Source: an uncultured Candidatus Berkelbacteria bacterium (GTDB lineage: Bacteria > Patescibacteriota > UBA1384 > 2-12-FULL-50-11). From it: a DNA stretch of 34,677 nucleotides. Numbering within the stretch: position 1 is the stretch's first letter; each line of letters begins with the position of its first letter. The translations under genes were made by a program, and so were the position numbers. This document shows positions 7,503-14,285 of the stretch, piece after piece. The notes under the pieces were generated by a model. The model made no database searches and was not told the DNA's origin. It saw nothing but the letters and a program-made list of their open reading frames with translations. The stretch covers positions 1-34,677 of the forward strand of contig CAIMEH010000031.1 in assembly GCA_903839975.1 (NCBI GenBank), given 5' to 3'.

Positions 7503-8032
7503 TGTGTCTTAGATCCAAAAGTTATTGTGAAAGTGTAAACCAAGCCTTTGTCGCCCTTAGTCTCGGTTAGGGCGGTCATTGTTACGTTGGAGAAATTTTT
7601 CTCGGCTGTTAAGCGCTGTTTTAGCAGTATCGCCGAGAGCTGATCGGTCGTTTGACCGGAGAGTTCGAGGTTGCTGCTGTCGGTTAATTTAAGCGAAGTT
7701 AGCTGGACGTCGGTTGGTATATCGCCGGCGATTGTGCCTAGTGTTGCGCTCCAATCGGCTTTTTCTTGGTATCTAGTACTGGCAGTAAGCCTATCTTCCA
7801 AAAATGCCGCTTGCTTGGTGATGTCGGAGCCTTTCTGCTGCTGCGATACCAGGCTTTGCAGATCGCCCTGTTTGTTGCCGATATCCACCTGTTGCATATA
7901 GTTAAACGTGGCCAAACCGGCGGCGCCCAAACCAAGAACGGCGATAACTATTAAATAAATCACCGAAATACCGTAGGCCTTGGTTGAGGCGTGGTATTTT
8001 TCCTTAACTTCTTTAGGTAAAAGATTAAGCAT
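7499..8032 (-). CDS. pilN: Type IV pilus assembly protein PilN-like
   Basis: This 177-residue protein begins MLNLLPKEVKEKY, matching the short cytoplasmic N-terminal peptide (NLLP) by which PilN docks onto PilM. One membrane helix (about 22-46) and a coiled coil follow. The C-terminal domain has VQLTSLKLTDSSNLELSGQTTD, typical of PilN/GspL-like ferredoxin folds. It overlaps pilM by 8 bases and pilO by 4, so all three are translationally coupled. The NLLP motif is strong support. Confidence 0.88.
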   Translation of the reverse strand: MLNLLPKEVKEKYHASTKAYGISVIYLIVIAVLGLGAAGLATFNYMQQVDIGNKQGDLQSLVSQQQKGSDITKQAAFLEDRLTASTRYQEKADWSATLGTIAGDIPTDVQLTSLKLTDSSNLELSGQTTDQLSAILLKQRLTAEKNFSNVTMTALTETKGDKGLVYTFTITFGSKTQ

Positions 8033-9212
8033 TTAGTCCCCTCATCGCTAATCCAATACTACCAGTAAATGTGCGGGCTAGATCGGGCTTGATGGGGTAG
8101 TGGTCGATATCAACGTTTTTCAGCGGGTTGCCCAAGCTAGTTGGCAGGCCCATTTGGGTTTGGAAAAGGTCGGCGATGCCTTCGATGTTAGAGCCACCAC
8201 CAGATAAGATCAGTTCCACGATCTTGTTGCCGGGGCAGATTCTGTTCTCGTAGAATTTGGTGACGTGCGAAAGCTCGTCGAAGATCGGGCCGGCCAAGCC
8301 CTTGAAATCTTCCAGTTTCATTAGTGGATGAGCACCGGGGGCGTGAACGCCGATCGGCACGGCTGAAGTTAAGCGAAGCGAATTTCCTTCTGTAACCATA
8401 ACAATAGTGGTGTTGGCGCTTAGCTCCACGATTAGGCGCATCTTGGCGTCACTCGGGGCGATAGCTCGGGCGATGGCACCAGATTTAATATCGATACCGG
8501 CAATCTCCAGGTGGGTTAATTCGCCTAGGTCTACAACAGAATCGATTAAAGTTTTCTTTGCAGCCACGGCAAAAACAGCGGTCTGTTCCATCTTGGTGCC
8601 GGTAGTTTGGGGTAGATCAAGATTTATCGGTACAGCTTTCGGTTTCTCCTTAACGATCCCGCTCTCGATTGGAGATTTTTCTTCTGAAACTGGTGGCATA
8701 CTAGCAACTGGTGGCTGACCGGATCTTATAGATGGTTTGGCATCGCCGTCGCCATCAGTGTCTTTAATCTCTTGGCCGCTACCGCTATCGACGCTCATCT
8801 TGTGTTCGGCGCCCAAAATTGGTCGGCAGGCGCTGTTAGTGAGCTCATAATCGATTGAGTACTCGTCTAAATCTATGGAAAGTTTCTCGGCGATCTCGAA
8901 GGGTAGCGACTGGGTCAGCTCTTTTTTGCTTAAATTTGGCACCGAAAATGTACCAGAGAAAACGGCGGATTCTGGCAGTGACATCATTACTTGCTTGCCG
9001 CTGATGGCGTGAGGTTTGGCGCCACGGAAAGCCTCGTGAATTACTTTGGAGATCTCTTCTTGGTTCTTCAGCTCGTCGGCGGACCAAGAAGCCTCGGGAA
9101 TTGAGGCGACATTTAAACCGATTAAATTAAATTTGTCCGCGCCCTTTTTCTCCAAGGCGATGACTTTTACCGCTTCATAGGCAATATCGATACCGACAAT
9201 TACTTTCCCCAA
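8025..9212 (-). CDS. pilM: Type IV pilus actin-like ATPase PilM
   Basis: This 395-residue actin-fold protein has MGKVIVGIDIAYEAVKVIAL (phosphate-1 loop) at the N-terminus. SLPFEIAEKLSIDLDEYSIDYEL and LILSGGGSNIEGIADLFQTQMG are PilM hallmarks. PilM is cytoplasmic and connects PilN to the PilB/PilC motor. Residues about 128-208 form a Pro/Ser/Asp-rich insert (with DTDGDGDAKP) that splits the actin fold and is not part of standard PilM. The start is TTG, preceded by AGGAGGGAAA, the same arrangement as in pilB. Confidence 0.93.
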   Translation of the reverse strand: MGKVIVGIDIAYEAVKVIALEKKGADKFNLIGLNVASIPEASWSADELKNQEEISKVIHEAFRGAKPHAISGKQVMMSLPESAVFSGTFSVPNLSKKELTQSLPFEIAEKLSIDLDEYSIDYELTNSACRPILGAEHKMSVDSGSGQEIKDTDGDGDAKPSIRSGQPPVASMPPVSEEKSPIESGIVKEKPKAVPINLDLPQTTGTKMEQTAVFAVAAKKTLIDSVVDLGELTHLEIAGIDIKSGAIARAIAPSDAKMRLIVELSANTTIVMVTEGNSLRLTSAVPIGVHAPGAHPLMKLEDFKGLAGPIFDELSHVTKFYENRICPGNKIVELILSGGGSNIEGIADLFQTQMGLPTSLGNPLKNVDIDHYPIKPDLARTFTGSIGLAMRGLNA

Positions 9213-9235
9213 TTTCCCTCCTAATATTTAGCATA
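9209..9235 (-). promoter_or_regulatory. pilM leader: -10 box, strong SD, TTG start
   Basis: On the minus strand TATGCT (9235-9230) is followed by AAATATTAGGAGGGAAA and TTG. A 23-base block (9209-9231) matches the pilB leader with a single mismatch. It predicts a short leader of about 10 bases carrying a strong ribosome binding site. Confidence 0.6.
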
Positions 9236-9248
9236 GCTCAAAAGCGGA

Positions 9249-10457
9249 CTAGCCGCCAAAGTTCTGGACCAGACCGTAGATTGGCTGTAGCACGGCGATG
9301 GCAACGAAGGCCACGCCGATGCCCATGATTATCAGCATTACAGGTTCAAGCAGAGTAGAAAGGTTCTTGGAGTTGGTGTCCACTTCTTTATCGTAGAAGT
9401 CGGCAATCTCAACAAACACACCTTCGAGTGAGCCGGATTCTTCACCCAGACTGGTAAGCTGCGAGACCATCGGCGGAAACAAAACTTCTTTTTCCAAGGC
9501 TGCGGATAATGCCTTGCCGGATTCAACTGCTTTCTCGATTCGATCAAAAGCCAAATCGTAGTGATAGTTGTTGATGGTTTTGCGAATTATTTTTATCGAG
9601 ACCAAAATCGGCAGACTGGCTTTGGTGAGCATTGCCATAGTTCGGGAGAAACGAGCCATATAGACTTTTTTGGTTAAGGTTCCGAAGACCGGAATTTTAA
9701 TCTTGAGCTTATCATAAAATGCTCGGCCACTTGGTTTAGCTACCCAATAACGGAAACCAATATAGGCACCTGCGAGCAAGGCGATAACTATTAAGAAATA
9801 ATGGCGGATAACGTCGCTAACACCGAGCAGTAGTCGAGTAGCGAACGGTAGTGTCGTGTTAGAGTCGGCGAAGACAGTTGTCAAATTTGGCAGAACGAAG
9901 AAGACGATCAAGATAACTACGCCAACCAGGGCTAGCAAGATGACAGCAGGGTAGATCATGGCTGATTTTACTTTCGAGATCAGGTCGGCATCCTTCTCTT
10001 GTTGTTCGGCCAAATTCATTAAAACTTCGGCTAACTGACCGGTTTGCTCACCTGCTTTAACGACGGCGATATAAATTTCCGGAAAAACTTTTGGATACTT
10101 GGCCAGGGCTTTTGATAAGGTTCGGCCGCCTTTTATCTGAACGATAATGTCGCGGATTACTTCTTTGAAGTACTGGCTCTCTGTTTGTTTGGCAAGAGCT
10201 TCCATAGCCTTAACGATCGGCAGGCCTGCTTTGGTCATAACTGAAAGCTCTCGGGTAAAAATAATCTTATCTTTGAACGGCACTTTTTTGGTGAAATTTT
10301 TTAGGCTAAATGGTAGGCCGTGTTCCTCGGTTAATTTGAGAATACTAAAGCCTTCCGCGTGAAGTTTTTTTGAGGCTTCGCCCAAGGTCTCAGCCTCGAT
10401 TTTGCCTGATTGTATCTTGCCGCCGTGCGGACGGACGGTGTAGCTAAATGTGGACAT
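9249..10457 (-). CDS. pilC: Type IV pilus inner membrane platform protein PilC
   Basis: This 402-residue GspF/PilC-family protein has an N-terminal region of about 60 residues (TFSYTVRPHGGKIQSGKIEA). Two repeated GspF domains follow (about 70-190 and 270-395), each ending in a membrane segment, with a further TM pair near 165-235. Characteristic stretches are FTRELSVMTKAGLPIVKAMEALAKQ, YPAVILLALVGVVI and LTSLGEESGSLEGVF. PilC is the platform turned by the PilB ATPase to add or remove pilin. It lies 110 bases after pilB and 36 bases before pilM on the same strand. No Shine-Dalgarno is visible before the ATG. Confidence 0.95.
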   Translation of the reverse strand: MSTFSYTVRPHGGKIQSGKIEAETLGEASKKLHAEGFSILKLTEEHGLPFSLKNFTKKVPFKDKIIFTRELSVMTKAGLPIVKAMEALAKQTESQYFKEVIRDIIVQIKGGRTLSKALAKYPKVFPEIYIAVVKAGEQTGQLAEVLMNLAEQQEKDADLISKVKSAMIYPAVILLALVGVVILIVFFVLPNLTTVFADSNTTLPFATRLLLGVSDVIRHYFLIVIALLAGAYIGFRYWVAKPSGRAFYDKLKIKIPVFGTLTKKVYMARFSRTMAMLTKASLPILVSIKIIRKTINNYHYDLAFDRIEKAVESGKALSAALEKEVLFPPMVSQLTSLGEESGSLEGVFVEIADFYDKEVDTNSKNLSTLLEPVMLIIMGIGVAFVAIAVLQPIYGLVQNFGG

Positions 10458-10471
10458 TGAGATTAATTCTC

Positions 10472-10542
10472 GCTGGAAACGTTATTGCTTTTCGACCGGG
10501 CTCGCGTTCGCTCCAAGTCATCAAAGCAACACCATTTCCAGC
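10472..10542. repeat. Long imperfect hairpin between pilB and pilC
   Basis: GCTGGAAA (10472-10479) pairs with TTTCCAGC (10535-10542), and TTGCTTT (10485-10491) pairs with AAAGCAA (10523-10529). The loop contains GCTCGCGTTCGCTCC. No T-run follows on the minus strand. It may regulate the ratio of PilB to PilC, or be another extragenic hairpin repeat; its ATTGCTT...AAGCAA frame recalls the one at 1521. Confidence 0.6.
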
Positions 10543-10567
10543 TCTTAGAAACTTCAAAGTATTCATA

Positions 10568-12454
10568 TTAGTCTTTGGTTACTCGCCAGACTTCTTCCAG
10601 AGTGGTGAGGCCATCAAAAACTTTTAGTAGGCCGTCTTGGCGCATGGTAATAAAGCCTTCTTTCTGAGCCTCTGCGAAGATATCGCTGCTGGTGGCACGC
10701 TTGAGAGCGAGTTGTTTAATAGGTTCGGTAACGCCCAAAATCTCGAAGATACCGATTCGGCCTTTGTAACCGGTGTTGCCACAAGCACTACAGCCCTCGC
10801 CTTGGTAGAACTTAAAGTTTTGTTTGGCCTGGGTTTTTTCTGGCTCGGGCAAGGCATCTAAATCCTTAGCCAAAAGCGCAGTTTCTTCGTCTTTGAGAGT
10901 AATTTCTTTACGGCATTTGTCGCAAATCTGGCGGCAAAGACGTTGAGCAATAACGGCGTTGGTACTGGAGGTAATCAAGAACGGCTCGATACCCATATCG
11001 AGCAAACGGGGGATAGCGCCGGCGGCATCGTTGGTGTGCAAGCTGGAAACGACGATATGACCTGTTAGAGCGGCATTAATAGCGATATCAGCGGTTTCTT
11101 TGTCGCGAATCTCACCGACCATAATAACGTCTGGATCCTGACGCAAAATCGAGCGCAAACCGTTGGCGAATGTGTAGCCGATCTTAGAGTTTACCTGGCT
11201 CTGGTTGACGCCGGTCATACGGTACTCGACCGGGTCTTCCATAGTAATAATATTGATGCCGTCGCCCTTTATCTTACTGATAATGGCGTAGAGCGTTGTT
11301 GATTTACCCGAACCGGTTGGGCCGGTAACTAAGGTCATGCCGTGGGCTTTTTTGGTGTTGTCTTCAAGAATTTGCAGGGCGCGGCCACGCAAGCCAAGCT
11401 GTTCGAAAGTTAGCGTGCCCTTGGAGTGATCCAAGACACGAGCAACTACTTTTTCACCTGTAACAGTAGGAATCGTGGAGATACGAAAGTCCACGTTATT
11501 GCCGTCCATCAGAACCTGGATACGGCCGTCTTGAGGTAGGCGAGTCTCGTCGATTTTAAGGTTAGACAATATTTTTATACGAGAGATAAGGCTTGATTGA
11601 ATCTCTTTTGGCAGCGTTAAAACTTTGCGCAACACACCGTCAACACGGAAACGAACCAAAACAGCTTCTTCACTTGGTTCAATATGAATATCCGAGGCTT
11701 TCTCGCGGACAGCTCTTTTTAAAAGGGTGCTTATTACTTTGGCAGCTGGCGAGGCTTCGTCGGCATCTTCGTCACGAGTCTGTTGATCTTTCTCCTCGAC
11801 TGGAGTTATCTCCTCGGTGTCGTCGCTGGCAAGCATCTCTTTCATCTCTGATTGCAGGGCTGAGTACTGGTCTAGGGCATAAGACATATCTTCGTCAGTG
11901 GTAATAAACGGTTTCACAATCTTGCCGGTGATCTTGCGAATGGCGTTGAAGGCCTCTTCGTTTTCTGGGTCGGTCATAGCCACGGAAAGTGTTTTATCCT
12001 CGAGTAAAAATGGCACAGACTTGTATTTTCGGGCGATTGGCTCTGGAATCAAAGAAAGAATTGGCTTGGGGATGGTCTTACCGTTGAGCTCTATAAATTG
12101 GACGTTACTCTCGGTGTTTCTGAGTGTTCCAACGCGGAAGATGCTGCTTGAATTGTCAGTTTTGACCGGAGCTGGTTTAACGGCCTGGTTTGGGGCAGGA
12201 TAAGGCTGAAAATTTGGGACGACTGTTGGTTCAAGGTCGATATCTTGTTGTTTACCTCCCAGTTTGGCGGTAACTTCGCGCTCGGGGAGCTGGATTAACT
12301 GAAATTTGCCCAGCGGTTGAATATCTACAACTTTACCGTCCCGGATTCCCGAGGTAATCGAATCTGTTAGCGCTTTCAAATAAGCCCGACTTTTGTACGT
12401 TGGTACACCAGTTTTTTTGCTTATTTGTTTAATAACATCAATAGTAACGGCCAA
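10568..12454 (-). CDS. pilB: Type IV pilus assembly ATPase PilB with N-terminal HU/IHF-like domain
   Basis: This 628-residue protein has three parts. Residues 1-93 look like an HU/IHF DNA-binding domain, with the HU-like run GKFQLIQLPERE... and VVPNFQPYPAPNQAVK at the end. Residues about 120-205 are the usual N-terminal GspE/PilB domain (LIPEPIARKYKSVPFLLED). The ATPase core follows: Walker A GPTGSGKST at 378-386, Asp box, Walker B DPDVIMVGEIRD at about 440, HTND His box, and zinc cysteines CRQICDKC and CSAC. PilB powers pilus extension from the cytoplasmic face by ATP hydrolysis. All catalytic motifs are intact. The start is TTG with AGGAGGGAAA just before it. It is first in the pilus cluster. 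Ordinary PilB lacks an HU-like domain. Confidence 0.93.
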   Translation of the reverse strand: MAVTIDVIKQISKKTGVPTYKSRAYLKALTDSITSGIRDGKVVDIQPLGKFQLIQLPEREVTAKLGGKQQDIDLEPTVVPNFQPYPAPNQAVKPAPVKTDNSSSIFRVGTLRNTESNVQFIELNGKTIPKPILSLIPEPIARKYKSVPFLLEDKTLSVAMTDPENEEAFNAIRKITGKIVKPFITTDEDMSYALDQYSALQSEMKEMLASDDTEEITPVEEKDQQTRDEDADEASPAAKVISTLLKRAVREKASDIHIEPSEEAVLVRFRVDGVLRKVLTLPKEIQSSLISRIKILSNLKIDETRLPQDGRIQVLMDGNNVDFRISTIPTVTGEKVVARVLDHSKGTLTFEQLGLRGRALQILEDNTKKAHGMTLVTGPTGSGKSTTLYAIISKIKGDGINIITMEDPVEYRMTGVNQSQVNSKIGYTFANGLRSILRQDPDVIMVGEIRDKETADIAINAALTGHIVVSSLHTNDAAGAIPRLLDMGIEPFLITSSTNAVIAQRLCRQICDKCRKEITLKDEETALLAKDLDALPEPEKTQAKQNFKFYQGEGCSACGNTGYKGRIGIFEILGVTEPIKQLALKRATSSDIFAEAQKEGFITMRQDGLLKVFDGLTTLEEVWRVTKD

Positions 12455-12477
12455 TTTCCCTCCTATTATTTAGAATA
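12451..12477 (-). promoter_or_regulatory. pilB leader: -10 box, strong SD, TTG start
   Basis: TATTCT (12477-12472, minus strand) is followed by AAATAATAGGAGGGAAA and TTG, nearly the same as the pilM leader. The shared block suggests both operon segments are started and translated in the same way. Confidence 0.6.
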
Positions 12478-12549
12478 CCAAAATATCCAAGCTTGCGAGC
12501 AAAAATCTCGTGACAATTGGGGTTAATTGTGGCATGGTCAAAAACGAAG

Positions 12550-14091
12550 ATGAGTTCACTCTACCGCAAGTACCGTCCAGCCAATTTTACAGAGGTAATT
12601 GGCCAGGATCATATCAGTGAAAATATCAAAAATTCTTTGAAGAAAGGCACGGTCGGTCATGCCTATTTATTCTCTGGGCCGCGTGGAACAGGTAAAACAA
12701 CACTTGCTCGCTTGTTTGCTAAAGCAGTTAACTGCCAGAGCCCGATTGATGGCATCGAACCATGTGGCAAGTGCGAGATTTGTTTAGAGATGGCTAATGG
12801 CAGCTTAGTAGATATTATCGAGATTGATGCCGCTTCCAACCGAGGCATTGACGAGATTCGCGAGCTACGTGAACGCGTGGCTTATGCACCAAGTCGAGGA
12901 AAATACAAAGTTTATATTATCGACGAGGTTCATATGTTAACCAAAGAAGCCTTTAATGCATTATTAAAAACCCTGGAAGAGCCACCGGCGCATGTAATTT
13001 TTATTCTAGCCACAACCGAGCTCCATAAGGTTCCAGATACGATTATTTCCCGTTGCCAGCGCTACCAATTTCATCGAGCGGGTGACGAATCGCTGCGCGA
13101 GTTACTCAAGAAAGTTGTTAAACAAGAAAAAATTGGTCTCGATGACGAGGCGATAGAGGTAGTTGTCGCTAGGGCAGAGGGTTCGTTCCGCGACGCTTTA
13201 ACCCTGTTAGGCAACGTTGCCAGTCAAGATAAAAAACTTGATGCCGCTATGCTACGAGAACTGTTGGGAATGCCGGAAACGGCCACAATTGAGATTGTTC
13301 GCGCGTCATTAACAGGCAAGGATTCAGACAAACTTATGGCCACTCTGCGTGAATTTATTAACGGTGGTGGCGATATAATTGTTCTGGTAAAAACTTTAAC
13401 AGACCTTTTAAAGAAAGAGATATTGGATGGTAGCTCCAAGCAGCCATACGTCATATATGACGTATGGCTGCTTGAGCAGCTGCTTGTTGTTCTAGCACGT
13501 GTTCGTGGTTCGGCCGATCCGACAGCGTTACTACTAGCAAAGCTCTACGAGTTGGCTTCCATCGGCCAAACACCTCAACCGACTGAGGTGTTTAAGACCA
13601 TACCTGTAGTTGAACAGGCTAAGCTTTCTGCTCAAGAAGTAGTAAGGGCAGTACCCGTAGTAGAGCAAGTTCCAGAGCCACCAACAGTATCAGACATACA
13701 AAAGCCCGCCGAGATTAAAATTGAAGAAGCTCCGGTTGCTGTCGACGCTGTTTCACACCCAGTAAAATCGGAAGGTTCTGATGAATTCTGGAATTCGTTC
13801 TTGGTTGAAATTAAAGAAGTGAACCACGCAATCTATGCCGTTTTGCGCTCGGCCGAGCTGGAAAGCTTACTTGAAGACAAGATGATTACGGCCGTTAAAT
13901 TCCGTTTTTACTCGGAAAGACTTTACGAGCCAAAAAATCGTAAACAAATAGAAACAGCGGCCAGCAAGGTTGCTGGCCGAGCGATAAGTCTAGAGTGTCA
14001 CGTCCGAACCGACGTGAAGCTTTCACCCGAGGTGAAAGCCGAAGAAGATCTCGTAGGCGCAGTCGTCGACGTTTTTGAGATTGAGGGTTGA
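12550..14091 (+). CDS. dnaX: DNA polymerase III clamp-loader subunit tau/gamma
   Basis: DnaX is the AAA+ ATPase that loads the sliding clamp. I chose the ATG at 12550 (MSSLYRKYRPANF, the family N-terminus) rather than the TTG at 12517. Motifs: Walker A GPRGTGKTT (43-51), zinc cysteines CQSP...CGKCEIC, Walker B IIDEVHML, sensor 1 ATTE, and the arginine finger SRCQRYQF. Domain III, a Pro/Val-rich linker and a C-terminal domain (DEFWNSFLVEIKE...) follow, giving about 513 residues, a full tau-like form. The 3' half contains several perfect inverted repeats, including a 38-bp palindrome at 13437-13474, and a T TTA AAG heptamer at 13407-13413. A short form of about 294 residues by -1 frameshift is possible but unproven. 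Confidence 0.96.
   Translation: MSSLYRKYRPANFTEVIGQDHISENIKNSLKKGTVGHAYLFSGPRGTGKTTLARLFAKAVNCQSPIDGIEPCGKCEICLEMANGSLVDIIEIDAASNRGIDEIRELRERVAYAPSRGKYKVYIIDEVHMLTKEAFNALLKTLEEPPAHVIFILATTELHKVPDTIISRCQRYQFHRAGDESLRELLKKVVKQEKIGLDDEAIEVVVARAEGSFRDALTLLGNVASQDKKLDAAMLRELLGMPETATIEIVRASLTGKDSDKLMATLREFINGGGDIIVLVKTLTDLLKKEILDGSSKQPYVIYDVWLLEQLLVVLARVRGSADPTALLLAKLYELASIGQTPQPTEVFKTIPVVEQAKLSAQEVVRAVPVVEQVPEPPTVSDIQKPAEIKIEEAPVAVDAVSHPVKSEGSDEFWNSFLVEIKEVNHAIYAVLRSAELESLLEDKMITAVKFRFYSERLYEPKNRKQIETAASKVAGRAISLECHVRTDVKLSPEVKAEEDLVGAVVDVFEIEG
13437..13474. repeat. 38-bp perfect palindrome inside dnaX
   Basis: The half-site CAAGCAGCCATACGTCATA is followed directly by its reverse complement with no spacer. 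It encodes roughly residues 296-308 of DnaX (KQPYVIYDVWLL). It lies 4 bases after a TAG in the -1 frame. In RNA it would form a very stable hairpin. Confidence 0.9.
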
Positions 14092-14094
14092 GTA

Positions 14095-14229
14095 GAGTCC
14101 CGAGAAATATCCTTTCGCAACCGGCCTCTCGCTCCTGCGGCTCAAGGCCTAATTCCGGTTATTTTCCCGCATGGCGGGGCCAAGCAAAATAACCTTCATA
14201 CGTTGCTGCAAGGATATTTCTCGGGACTC
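14095..14229. repeat. 135-bp inverted-repeat element between dnaX and dnaB
   Basis: The ends are perfect 20-base inverted repeats (GAGTCCCGAGAAATATCCTT at 14095-14114, complement at 14210-14229). Inside are nested pairs: AACCGG/CCGGTT (14119-14124 with 14155-14160), GGTTATTTT/AAAATAACC (14157-14165 with 14186-14194, sharing bases with the previous pair), and CCCGC/GCGGG (14166-14170 with 14174-14178). It fills most of the 194-base gap, begins 4 bases after the dnaX stop and has no ORF. It could be a MITE-like insertion, an extragenic repeat or a structured RNA. No clear target-site duplication flanks it. Confidence 0.85.
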
Positions 14230-14285
14230 GTGGAAGTGAGGAGAGGTGCTTGCTTCAACAATATTAAAACGTTAATAGTGAGACT

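Noticed and set aside
11593-12203. Plus-strand ORFs of about 100 residues opposite pilB
   Set aside because: They are antisense shadows of a well-supported gene, with no ribosome site and low-complexity content.
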